Source of the DNA: Trichuris trichiura
Lineage: Eukaryota; Nematoda; Enoplea; Trichinellida; Trichuridae
DNA: 64,000 nucleotides
Assembly: GCA_037903355.1 (NCBI GenBank)
Contig: JBAJFE010000005.1
Span: forward strand, 4,526,001-4,590,000
Direction: 5' to 3'
The notes beneath the pieces are model-generated. The model did no database searches, was not told the DNA's origin, and saw nothing but the letters and a program-made list of their open reading frames with translations. Of the stretch, positions 45,651-59,115 are shown piece by piece (positions within the stretch are counted from its first letter, which is position 1; every line of letters begins with the position of its first letter). Position numbers and translations under genes: made by a program.

Positions 45651-45792
45651 TGTTATGTATTGGACGAATGATAAGTATTGTTGCTTGTACTTGAGAATGT
45701 TATTTAGTTACGGTTAGCCAACTTGCCGTTTCCTTGTGTGTGCTTGAACGATTAAAGAGAGGTAGTAGCCTGTACGTGTCGAGTATTCAACA
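45651..45792 (+). repeat. 3' LTR of the Gypsy element
   Basis: Identical over 142 bp to 41546-41687 and preceded by the polypurine tract. Followed by the TTATC target duplication. Confidence 0.96.
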
Positions 45793-45797
45793 TTATC

Positions 45798-46507
45798 TTT
45801 TTCCGTTCCGCAAGAAAAAAAATTGCAACGTGTAGGACTAACATGGTTCCTTACTTTGACAAACAGTTTTCAGCCGGTCTAAGCGCATTGCAGTTTTGCA
45901 AAAAATACTGCGCGTCGGAATATGTTTCGCTAACAAACTACATTATTCGCTAACGTACCTTTATTTCCTTAATTCAATTTTACAGTAGACAATACTGCGC
46001 TTTTTGCTGCCAAACAATTGGCTTATAGGCATAGCAAAAATTGTAAGTATGATTTTTTAAAAAAATGTTTCGTTGCTTGCAATTAAATGTTTAAAAAGCT
46101 TCGGGTTGCTTTGCAATCTTGGTAAAAAAAAAGGTTGTCGTTAAGCTACAGTATACCTTAAAAGTTGTCAAGTACATTTGCAGAATCATTTGGCTAAATG
46201 TACTTAATGTCTTTTGCTTCTTACGGTTCTTAGCTTGATTTTCTTCAAATCTTTTCGTTCCGTTGACAGCTGTACATGTGAGACAGGTCGTTTCGTTGCT
46301 TCTAAGTTTAAGTGCAATTTCGGTTGTTGATAAAGTTGCATTTGTTGCTTCGTCTTGCACCCACTTTGTTACGCCTCATATGACGTAAGGCTAACTGCTG
46401 CTACAGGCCGGCAAGTCAGCGACGAGTTTCAACGCATTCCCATGCTCACTGTGTCAAAATCAATTTTTGCTGTTCTGCAACTTTATGCCGACGTCAATAG
46501 TTGACGA
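45798..46507. other. Spacer between the Gypsy element and DEF8 gene
   Basis: No gene supported. The 89-residue minus-strand open frame at 46091-46360 has no domain-like features. The DEF8 promoter should be here. Confidence 0.45.
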
Positions 46508-48177
<1,670 letters not shown>

Positions 48178-48664
48178 TCATCCAATCGCCAGCCGCGCTT
48201 TTACTTTTGGAGTAAAAAAAATTTGAATAAACAAAAATCGATTTTCTATGTTATGCCGTAGTCGCTGAAACCAACACTTAAGGAACGACACCTTCAATAC
48301 AATGATAATCAACTTCATTTAGTATGAATTAAGTCTTATCGTACTCTTTGCAAAGATGTTAATAGAGAAATGTTTCCTTAATTAAGCTTCTGAACTATTT
48401 TGCATCTTTCATTCTGTTTTTTTAATGAATTGCGAGTGTTTGACGTTTACTCGAAACTGAGAATCTCATTACGCTTTCCTCTATTCCATTGACGCGTCTT
48501 GGCTGTGCGTGATTTCTTTTTATCAATGGTGAGAGATTGCAACTCCGAACTTTCGAGACTTACCGTTGAATGGTAGCCTGTCAATGAAATCTTGTAATAC
48601 GTACGCGTAATAAGAGAGGCAAAAAAGTGGTAGCATTGATGTACAAGCGCAAAGTGGTCGATCG
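48178..48664. other. Convergent spacer between DEF8 and CSN3 genes
   Basis: A tail-to-tail intergenic stretch without open frames of note. It should hold both 3' ends. Confidence 0.45.
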
Positions 48665-50706
48665 TTACACTTCTCCATTCAACTCTTCAATGAAATCTCG
48701 CATTCCAGAAACTGAATCGCACATTCCTTCGTCCTCTTGTAGTAACGGCACATCTTCACGCTAGCATTAACGAAAGGAAAAGTCATTCAACAATTTAGGT
48801 TTATTATCATTTCTTACGGTGTATTTTCTCTTCGATTCTTCAATTGAAGACGTAAGATTCTTGTCCAAGTTCTGCACTATGCTCAGAGTCATTTCCAGGC
48901 GCTTTAGCTGAAATAAGGCTTATTTTTTAAAAACTTTTTTTTTCTACGGACAGGAAAAGGTCAAAAGTTATCTCTTTGCCTGCGTTTTGACGGATTCGAC
49001 GAGCGACGTTTTCACTGGCTCTTGGAAAAACGATACCGTTCCATTTTTTTGATCGATTTTAACCCTAACTTCGTCGCGCGCCGCCTGCAAAATTTTAAGT
49101 AACCTGCGAATCATTTTTTTAAATTCAAATTTATTACCATATCAAAGAGCAACCGTTCGGCTTGTTCCGCGTTCGGTAGCTGACAGTGCTCGGCCAAAGC
49201 GGTCAACGACATGACGGCGTAAACTTTGCTCAACGCCAAGATGTGCTTTTTTGCACAGTACTTTTTAACCTGATTTACAAGTCCGTCGTTTTTGTCCTGC
49301 AAGACGAATACGGTATATTCAAATTTAATCATTTGAATTATTTTTGTTTACTTGAACGAACGATTGATGTCTGGAAGTGCAAATTCGATTCAGCTCGGCA
49401 AAGTCGGCCCGCTTGTACGCATCCGCTAAGTTGCAGTACCAACCGAAACTACAACTGTTGAAGCGATCAAAAGAGGCCGTATACGCGGGAACCACTTCGA
49501 GCTGACGTGCGTAATATTTTTGCATATTTCATTTCTAAATGAATTGCATACCTTGCCGCTGACAAGAAGACTTGTTAGCACCCATTTTTTGTAGGCGTGA
49601 GTGACAATGTCGTTAGCACCTTCGGAAGGTATCGTTATTGCCTGCAACGATAGATTGTTTAATGAAAAGTAAGTTCTTTCGTTACTAACCAATTCAAACA
49701 TGTACAAAGCGTCACGCATGAGCTTCATAGCCGCGTATATGCAACCACCGTAATAGCAGTAAAGCAAGTAATACTTCACGTCAAAGGATGGAGCATTTTG
49801 TTCCATCCGTAAAACCTTCATTTGACCAATGAGTGACATGGAAGAAAAGAATTCCGTTGTAATAGACGTTACCTTGGTTCCGTCGCCTTTTGTCTGTCCT
49901 TTGTTCTCCTCTGTATTTTCGCCAAAAACTGCCGAAATTTGAACCCCCAAAAAGGGTAACGCTGGCTTTAGATTTGACGAGTACAAGCACAGCTACGGGT
50001 AAAAATCGGTTGTCCGCAAAGGCTACTTGATCACCCTAAGCTTACCATAAACAAATCGCTATGTATGGGCGTCAGGATCTCCAGACTTGGTACGAACCGT
50101 ACTATTGCCAATCGAAGACAATTTATACCGCGTGAAGGCTGTAGGCTATTAAGGTTATTTCGTCCAACTTTAAATATACGCTTGCATACACACCTCTTTG
50201 CGATCGATCAACGTGTCGGCGACTTGATGCCAAAGATCGAAGTCTTAAAAAAGGTTAATGCAACAACAATGCGCAGTCGCCTTAAACTGTGCCTATTGCT
50301 TACAAGTATCCGCCATAAGGCTAACCATGGCAGAGTTGAAATTGTCTAAAAAATAAGTGCACCAATCGATGAGCTCGTTTGTAGTAAAAGCGGTCGCATG
50401 GTAAGTGATGCGTAAGAATCTGCAATGGAGCAATTCAAAAGGGTCGGCGTCTTTCAAAGCGAACAGTTACAAAATTCCAAGCATCGGAAGCGTGCTTTCC
50501 CGCTGTTTCAGGTATTGCCATAAGTCGACCAGATCTTGCGGGTTCTCGATGGGGCCGTTATCCAAAAGCCCGTTCAAATAGGTAACCAGCAAGGGAAATT
50601 GCGCTGGTAAGCAAGCTAGTTAAGCTTGATTTAAAAAACAAAACTCCTACTAACCATTAGTTGAAAAAATGCGCACTTTGTGCACGAACGAATCGCGAAA
50701 TTCCAT
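48665..50706 (-). CDS. csn3: COP9 signalosome subunit 3
   Basis: Read leftward from the ATG at 50706 (exon 1: 50706-50655, MEFRDSFVHKVRIFSTN). Later exons give QFPLLVTYLNGLLDNGPIE, FLRITYHATAFTTNELIDW, LKPALPFLGVQI, YYLLYCYYGGCIYAAMKL, AYKKWVLTSLLVSGK and LPNAEQAERLLFDM. The end has KIDQKNGTVSFFQEP and a helical tail, closing ELNGEV with the stop at 48665. The order matches CSN3, including the CYYYGG segment and the PCI (winged-helix) domain ending in the QKDGMVSF-type strand. CSN3 is part of the COP9 signalosome, which removes NEDD8 from cullin E3 ligases. About 590 bp separates it from the divergent C2H2 gene. Exons are short and introns about 50-60 bp. The region 50150-50350 joins are not fully resolved. 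Confidence 0.9.
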
Positions 50707-51299
50707 CGTAAAAAAGCAATCTTAAAAACTGTACAGTATTCAAATGCTGTGAAATTATATGATTTGCAGGTTTACTAAAAACCTCAGTCTTTTTAGCGTT
50801 GCGGATGACCACACAAAGAGTTGTAGGCAAAAAACAATGCGCATTAAAATTATTCAAACGCAAAATTAGATGGCAGTGGCAGTGGGTTTAAAAAACTTTG
50901 CAGTTACCATACGCCGACGTGCTGACGGAAGATCGAAATTAAGCTGAAAGCTAAATTGAAACGGCTACGAAATTATTTTAAAGCAAAATTTTCAACAGTT
51001 CTTTGTAGGATTTTTGAAAGTCAGCAGGTATTTTTTTACTTCTACAAAGATTAGCAAATTGCTAACGGAAGCGGCGGGAGCAAGAAACGTTGCGCGTTGG
51101 GTTTAGCAACTTATTTCGAACAATTTTGTTCAATTACTTACAGGCAGCAATCACGGATGCTCAAGAGAAATGAGTTTTTCTTAACAATGCTAGTTAACTT
51201 GAGCATCATTATAACGTTTCGGCAACCATTTACTGTAACAATTATTTCCAGTTTCATTTAGCCAGACCCCGAAAGGCCGCTAGCCCGGGAGCTGACAAA
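50707..51299. other. Divergent spacer between CSN3 and the C2H2 gene
   Basis: A head-to-head promoter region without a supported gene. TTTACTGTAAC and GAGCATCATTATAA motifs near 51195-51241 resemble half copies of the dispersed motif. Confidence 0.4.
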
Positions 51300-54200
51300 A
51301 TGTCCCGAACTGGTCAATGGAGTCGTTTTGCAATTTTTGGACGCAGTCGGGGTGGTCAGGGACCAAGCCGACCGATGGAGACGAATGTTTCGCAGCAAGA
51401 TGTCGTAACTGATCTTCCGTTCGCGTGCAAGCAATGCGACAAAAAGTTTCCGTCGCTTTATTACCTTGACGCGCACGAACACAAGCATGAAGCAATGAAG
51501 ATGCAAGTGTACGTTGAAGTTGGCGGTACAATACCGCCGCCTTCGTTGGGTCGACCCTCGTCGTCGTCGGCAAGATCTACCCCGCAACAGAGAGGCAGAA
51601 AGTCGTTATCTTTGTCGACTGGTAAGTTCATTTTTCACTTCACTGCTAACCGATGACCACACCGAACCTGCGGCTCGCCATTCTTACTGCACGCACCCGA
51701 CGATGTCGGTGATATGCAGGATTCGAAGGGTGTGCAGGCAAACTGTTCTCCATTTCGTCTTATTTGGCCTACAGTTTGCGTTTTGAGTCAAATTTAAATG
51801 CCAAAGCGTAATTCCACCCTGTCTGTCGATTATTCGAGCAAAAATAGCCGAAATAAACAACATTTTTCTCAAGTCTACAGAACTCCTGTAAGGTTAGGTT
51901 GGTCAGTTTAGCCAAAGCGCGTAGTTGTTCTCGTCGCCTTATCGGTAGGAAAAGTGATAATTCATCGCGAGCGATTTACAATGAGTTGTTGTAGCTTCTT
52001 CACCTTCTTCTTAGCCGACAACTGCCTTCGACAACTCGAGCGGCACCATTTCTCTTCTTCCTTTCTGTTGCGTTTGTGCATGTCTATCGATTGCAACTGG
52101 TTTGCAGCAAACTCATTCAAGCGGCGGATTGACTTTTTGCTTCGCTTGATATCGAAGACTTGCATTCCATCGATCGCAGCCGCTCTGCATCGTTCTTCAT
52201 TTCCTGCTATTTAGTTGAGGTGAATTTCCAAGCAGCCCATATGCTACTAACAGTTCAAATAGCATACGCTGTTGCACTTCAAAACTGGTCCATTGGCAAT
52301 TGCAATCGGCAATTTGCCGTTTTTGTAAAAATCTCGCTTGTTGTCAACCGTACATTGTTTACTTGACTTACTCGCCAACTTTGGGCGACAAAACTGTTAC
52401 ATCCATTTGAAATGTCACTTGTATTGACTGTTCTTTATCTTTTCTGTTATATGAAGTCATGCACAAAGGTTAACCTGCGAATCGAATAAATTTAGTGGTC
52501 ATTAATACTGAAGCAGTCGTAAAACGACTGTTAATAGCGAGCCGCGACCAATCTGCCCACTGACACTTCGGCTTTTTGACGTAGTTGGCATTGTTTACCC
52601 GAATCGATGCCGTCGAGGAATTGACTACGTGCAAACAAGCCATTTCGATTTCTTCATGCGCGTTTTAGCCGTTTATTTTGTTCCGGCCGAATCGCGGCAT
52701 TGCGTACCAAGTTCTTGGCCATAAATACGTCTCGAAAACAACTTCTCTTCCGTCATAGGCCAAAGAAAGCGTTATTGTTTTTTACAAGAACCTGAAAACA
52801 CTTTAGTAACAGTTCTTATTTTTCTTTTTCCATTTTGCGTTTTTTAACAGGTGATTCATCGAGCGGAAAGCGCGACGCTTGTACATAAGTGTGAAGTCGA
52901 CGTTTCCGGCCAATCTTGTCGGCGCACTCAGCAAAAATAGCCAGCAACGGCAAGCAACGAGGTTGCTGCTTAGATAGGTGGCGCTTGTGTCGCTTTTCTT
53001 GCTGCTGCTTGTTGACCTAGTTTCGCAATCGATGAGTGCAAGGCGTCGCGACATAAGCGCCACCTATCAAAATCTATTTGTCGAAACGCCCGCACCACCG
53101 ATCGTCGTTTTCAAGCGCGGATGATTGTAAATGTTTTCTCAATGGCCGTGTTGAGTTAACTACAATCAGCTATGCCATTAGTACAGCCTGAAAACTAGTT
53201 TGGCAGGACGGGTCTATAGAATTGAAAGCAATTTTAAAAAATGTCCCATTCCGCGTCCGTTGCCACGCTGTACCTTCCAGGCTGATTATCTTCGTTTTCG
53301 GCTCCTTTCTTAAGCGCTGATTTTCATTGCTGAGCGGATGCCGACATACAATTGCAATATCACCTTAACTGAACTGAAATTGAAGCATTACGATTCACTC
53401 GCTTCGATAAACCACAGCGTAAACATTTCTGTTAGTCTGTCATTATTGTAAGCTCGTATTGGCCACTGTCCTTAAGGTATACCTTCCTAGCAAGTATTTA
53501 AACCAACCAATCAGGTGAAACTTGATGAGTAGGTTCGTTCTTCGTTATATCAGCAGTTTTTGCAGCAGCTTCATTGTCGCTGTCTGCGCTTTTAATCAGC
53601 TGTCCAAACGCTTCATACCTTTCTCAGTGGTGAGATGTTTTTCAAGAGTAAATCGTCAGAGTCAAACGATACAGTTCAAATTTTCAAACTTTCGGCTTTT
53701 GTAGATTTTCAGGTTCAAATTTGGCTTTTTAACGCCCACGCACCGCCGACTAGCCTTGCTGTGGGTGTTCCTTATTGGTGACCACGAAAAATTGGTTTTT
53801 TCGTTTAGGTAGACGAAATTTTAAAAATTTATTTCATCTTAATATCCACCAAAAATTTTAGTACGCCTTTTTGTACGCGCACTTTTTAATAATAGACTTA
53901 GCAGTGCGACTGCCTCCATATTTTGCTTTACCAATAACGCGTATTGTTATGCGCATAAGTCGTTGCTGTCAAGGAGAATAAAGCTTAAAGCTTTCCATCC
54001 TTCTTTGGATGCTATTTCAAGGGGCAGTGAATCATTGACTTAAAATGACTTTGTGCAGCTGTTGCCACTTTTTTGCCATATTTATCTACCTATTGAATAA
54101 TTTAATTTGTTCGCAGGTTCGATGGGCGCTTCACCGGAAGAGCCGCTTAGTTCTTCTCGTCGCTTGAAGTGCAACATGTGCGGCGAAGTGTTTACAAATA

Positions 54201-57200
54201 AGGCTCTTTGGTCTCAGCATATACTTGAAGAGCACGGAGAAGATTTTCAAAGGAGATCACCTCGCACTGGATCATCGAGATTGATAAAAGAAGAGGAAGA
54301 AGAAGAGTACGAAGAGGAAGAAGATGATGGAGACGATGCCATGTACGAAGAGCCTTCCATGCCAACCGACGATGGTTCCGAAGCGGATACTGAACAAGAA
54401 GGTGGAGAGAAAATGTTTTTCTGCGATGACTGCAATGTTGCTTTTGCGAACTTGCGCGGGCTGAATACTCACAACATTCGAAAACACTTAAGAGCACCAA
54501 GTGGCTTACCCATTCGACATGGTCGCAAAGCTCGCGGTGGCCGCGCTGGTAGCGGTCAACGTAGGCGAACAAGGTATAACTACGATGACGAAAGTTCAAC
54601 GGACATGTCGGGACCTCCAAGCGTCGACAATTCTTCGTCGCTAATGGTCGAAGGCGAATCAACCAAAACAGGGCCGACTGTTTACAAAACGGAACCATCA
54701 GCCGAAACAGTTACGACAAAAAGCGAAGGCGAAAATGTATCCGCTCCGGTTGCCCATGAAACCAACGTCGACATATATCCATGCAAGTTTTGTAAGGATC
54801 GCGTCTTTCTTACGTCATTCGGCTTGGAAAGACATACCAAGCTGACCCATCCGGACAACTTCAAGGAAGTGCTCGACTACATTGAAGCGCTGCACAAGGA
54901 ACGCGAGCCGTTGCCTCCGGCCAGGGTGCTGAACACCCAAGCGCCCGGCCGCGGACGCAAAGGCGTTGCGTTCGCGAAAAAGATGGACGCCATTTTGGCC
55001 AGGGAAAATGCGCCGCCTCGATCGCCCGAGCAAAGCGAAGAGTTCGACTTTACAACGCCAACGGTCAGCGACTACGGCAACGATCGCGATCTCTACTCGG
55101 AACCGAATGATCAAAGCGACTTTTCGGCGAGAATGAGAAGTTTCGAAGCGCAGACGCCAAAAAAAGTGGAAAAATCCGAGGAACCAACCGACGACTCGTT
55201 GGATTTGTACCATCAACCTCCGTTGCAAGTTTTCAGGCAGCACAAAGCGGCTATCGTGGCGGCTGCCAGCTTTACGGATAGTCGAGGACACGGTCGGCCT
55301 CGTCGTACCGCCGAGACCCATCGAGCCAAGTATCAGTCGTGCGAAACTTGCGGTATACTGATCAACACGGAACACCCGAAGGCGTTGGAAAATCACGAAA
55401 AAGCCCACAAGAAGAATCGAGAATTGCGCGAAGAATTGCTTCGTTTGTACGGAGCCGCTTGGGTCGACAGGGTGACTTGCAGGGAATGCAATCTCGTCTT
55501 CAAAGACGACGAAAAGTTGGAGCAGCACCGTAGAAATGTGCATGTTCGCCGGCGGCATTTTCTTTGCCGTTTTTGCGGCGACGTTTTTCGCAATATGCGC
55601 GATCTCAATATGCACAAGGAGCGTCGTCACGAAGCGTTCGAAGGTGATCTGATTATTCTTTTTTTTCCTTTCGAATCTCCGGCAGTAACCAATCGTTTTA
55701 GGCCACAGACGAGGCGCCGATCCGTCGGTATACAATTTCGGTCTGAGCGCTTTGTACAAGCGCAACTACGAGGAGAAACGTCTGCTCGAGTCGGGCGGTT
55801 TTAGCGAAGTGTTCTGCCGCGGATTCGACTGCTACTGTCCAGTTTGCAAAAAGTTCCAAGCGAGCGGTCGAGAATTGATGAAACACTTCTTTTTGTACCA
55901 CGACGAGGCGGCCGAAACGCTGTTGTTCAAAAGCAAAGATTTCGCCTCAATCAAGGTCGACTTCACCGACGGTATAACTACAATGGCTCTTTTCGTCTAG
56001 ACGAATTCAATTTGCATACGCGTTGTTAGCTCCGAGTTAGTCGGCAATTTTTAGACTTCGCCTAGAAAAGTAGCGCTACGAGCAAAAGGAAGTACAGTAT
56101 GCTTTTTTTCAAATAGGTACCACAACATTTGCATGTTGCGACTCGTGCAGCAGCGATCACATAGAGGTGCTCAACCATCGGCAGCTCGTTCACGGCACGT
56201 CGAATACTGGTCGTCCTCAAGTGTGCGAATACTGCGGTTGCGTTTTGATGAACCGCAAAGCCTACGAAAATCACATACGCATGCATCGCTATCGTCACTG
56301 CAAAATCTGCTCGCAGTGGTTCGACTCGACCAGGACGGGCTTTCTCGCTTTTCGCGCCCATATGCGCGACCACAAGAATCACGGTGAGTGCTTGCTTTGA
56401 TTGCCGGCTTGTATTGTTGTTCATTTTTTGGCGTTCAGGTTTTGAAATCAAGGAAGTGCAAATCAACGATATCCGTAGCAAGGACACCGAATTTCTTGAC
56501 GCCATCGCCGAGGAAGAGGAGGCCGGCTTATCCGACGACGATTGCAGCGTCTTTACCGAGTCAGGCATTGAGTCTGATTTGGAGGATCACGAAAACGACG
56601 AACTCACTTGGCAGTGCAGCATTTGCGAGGCAAAGTTCATCTGCGTCGAACGACTTCGCAAGCATGCCAAAATGCACGCTCCAACCGGCTTGACCCTTAC
56701 TTCCGTTGTGTCCATTGTACGACGACCATTCCGATGCTGCCTTTGCAGTCGGCGATTCACCAATCGTATGATTCGTGCTCGACACTATGCAAAATGTTTG
56801 AAGCGTCGTCGGGGCTTTGTTGTGACAAAGAAAAGCGACACTCATGACGAAGACGTTACGGCGAAGGGTGAGACGCCGGCCAAAGCAATAACCACAAAGC
56901 CTACGACGTTGGGTCATCAAGGCGACGATTATCAGCTTATAAGCAGCAGCCAATTGGAAATGGAGGACGAATTGGACGTTCGACCAAACCGTAAAAGGCG
57001 ACTGCCTGAAGAGGAGGTTGTCTATTATAATTTGGAACCCGAAATGCATGGCGACAACGTAATAGAAGAGGAAAGGGATCGTTTTCTTTGCCCTGATTGC
57101 AGGCAATCATTCGACGATTTTGCAACCGCTGCCGTACATGTATGGGAGCACAAAGCCTCGCGGGAAGACGACAATGCGGTCGAACCGTCGCGCAAAAAGC

Positions 57201-58828
57201 GCAAAGCCGAAGCGACCGAAAAAACAAAAGCAGCGCCTAAAGAGGAAAAAAGCTACAAGAAGAGTCGATTCGAATACTTGATGCTGTCGGCGTCTACAGT
57301 AGAGCAAGTTTTAAATGAGGGCGCCAGGAAATTCCGTTGCACCATATGTCGTCAAGGATTTGCTAGCAAACAGCAACGAGACGAACACGAGTCGAAGCAC
57401 GAAGCTACCAAGGAGTACAGATGTCACTTATGCAGAAAACACTATTGGACAAGTACTGGTTTAAAGGAGCATTTGAAAAAGCACGACGTCAATCAGCTCT
57501 ATTGCCAAACGTGCTTTAAGAGGTTCGCATCGGTTGACGGTCTTAAGCGTCACGAGATGTTTCACGAGTTGTCCAACTCGTTGTATCAATGCGAGGACTG
57601 CGCCATGTCCTATTGCGGCTACAATCAGTTGCACGCCCACTTCAAAGAGGCTCATTCGGGCATTGTCATTTTGACGTGTCCGATTTGCGCTCAAATTCAT
57701 ACCGACCGTAACTCGTTGACGCAACACCTTACGCAGGAGCATCCTTCGTTGCCGACCAAATGCGCCGTATGCGGCAAGCTTTTCTCGTGCCCTTTGCTGG
57801 CGCGCAAGCATAGCCGACGTAACCATATGCTTCGAGCCGCCAAGGAAAGCTGCTACGCTTGCGGCAAAGAATTTCGAGACAAACGCGCTTTGATCATCCA
57901 TCGATGGCATCATCTGACCAGTTTGAATTATATGTGTCTGATATGCGATCAGCCATTTTCAACTGCGAACCAAGCGAAAGCCCATCTAAGGAGCGCTCAT
58001 GGTATTACGTCTCCGCGAGCCGACATGATCGTAAGCCACGAAGCAATTGGCGCCTCTTCGGCCGAAGCGGTTGTCAACACGCCGAAGGAAGGAGGAGAAG
58101 GAGCCGAAGGCGCGAAGGAGTCGACGGCATTCCAACCTCGGTGCTGTTTTTGCTCGAAAAAGTTCGCCAATCGGGAACAGGCGTTACGTCACTTGTATCG
58201 TCATCACAACTTCGCGCAACGTCTGCCCTGTCGCTTTTGCGATCAACATTTTTGTAAGAGTACCGCCTTGCATGCGCATATGGTTCGATGCCATCCGGCC
58301 GCGCTACAACAATTCACCGTCGAAAGAAGTATGGAGCAAAGAGAGCCAACCGACGAAGCCGTTGCCGGCCCGTCCACCGACGATGGTAAGTCTTTTATGC
58401 TTACGATGTTTGCTTTGTGTTTTAACCTTTTCCTATAGGTAACATATACGTCCGCTTAGCGGACGATCCTTCGCTGTTGGGACAATTCGTTCAAACGGAC
58501 GTATCCGACGGCGGTCAACCCTATCAGGTCGAAACTTCTTCGTCTTTTGTGTACAACGCCTATTTTACAGTACGCTTTGTTTTTTGTTTTCAGGTACTAA
58601 TCGTCAATGAAGAAGGCGCTTTGCAGGCTGGTATTCCGCCGGGACAAATTCAATATGTTCAATTGCCGCCGGGAACAGAGCTCGCTCAGTTCAAGGTAGA
58701 CGTTTGATCACCTAACTTTATCTTTAATTGCCAACTCGCTTATTCAATCGCAGATGGGAGATAACATAGGCAACGTTCAAGTTGTTCAAATGGACGAAAT
58801 GGGTTATACGCATTACGTGAATCGGTAA
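51300..58828 (+). CDS. Large multi-C2H2 zinc-finger protein
   Basis: The ATG at 51300 starts exon 1, which codes for a Gly/Arg-rich lead and one C2H2 finger ([23 protein letters not shown]). The donor after LSLST at about 51622 joins over a 2.5-kb intron to exon 2 at 54117 ([11 protein letters not shown]). Exon 2 has fingers starting [24 protein letters not shown] and CRECNLVF among acidic, AT-hook-like (GHGRPRR) and basic linkers. Later exons (from 55702, 56118 and 56439) add many more: [80 protein letters not shown] and CFCSKKF types. The C-terminus is finger-free with [18 protein letters not shown], ending GYTHYVNR at 58826. The total is over 1,400 residues with about 18-20 fingers. It is likely a nuclear DNA-binding regulator; no named orthologue is recognised. 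Confidence 0.88.
51623..54116 (+). other. Long first intron of the C2H2 gene
   Basis: At about 2.5 kb this is the longest intron in the window. I find no convincing nested gene. It contains a 21-bp inverted repeat (52973-52993 and 53048-53068). Length and first-intron position make it a candidate for enhancers. Confidence 0.6.
52973..53068. repeat. 21-bp inverted repeat, 54-bp loop
   Basis: The left arm 52973-52993 starts GATAGGTGGCGCTTG and the right arm 53048-53068 is its reverse complement with one mismatch. The loop is 54 bp. It could be the ends of a tiny foldback element or a hairpin in the intron RNA. Confidence 0.75.
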
Positions 58829-59115
58829 TTTCTTAGCGAGAGGAAAGAGTGATAAGAAAGATGTGTTTTTTTTTGCATTGCGCTTTGCGGCGCGGTTCAA
58901 CAAGTGGTTGGCCGCTTCTCTCTTTTTTAATCCGTCTAATCGTTTTTCATTTATCCGACCGTCACGTTGACAAAACGTCACTATTATTTTGTACGAGCAT
59001 TTATACGCGGTGTGGCTGTTGAAAAATATACAAGTTACGGTAGTCGTCTACTAACTCTACTAGCAAGTGTAATAATCATAATCGTATGCGATGGGTATCT
59101 GATCAATAAAGAGAT

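Larger units (their letters stand above)
41546..45792 (+). mobile_element. Ty3/Gypsy LTR retrotransposon, recent insertion
   Basis: The element is bounded by two identical 142-bp LTRs (41546-41687 and 45651-45792) that start TGTTATG and end TTCAACA. The host bases TTATC stand directly outside both ends (41541-41545 and 45793-45797), a 5-bp target-site duplication. A primer-binding site TGGCGACGAGG (41689-41699) is complementary to the 3' end of animal tRNA-Ser(GCT) with CCA. A purine-rich tract (45636-45650) precedes the 3' LTR. The inside codes for Gag and Pol in the order protease, reverse transcriptase, RNase H, integrase, which defines Ty3/Gypsy. No envelope-like frame is present. Identical LTRs mean few or no mutations since insertion. 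Confidence 0.97.

Noticed and set aside
54192..55765. Long minus-strand frames opposite the C2H2 gene (168 and 316 residues)
   Set aside because: They mirror the zinc-finger coding exons; the forward strand carries complete C2H2 motifs.
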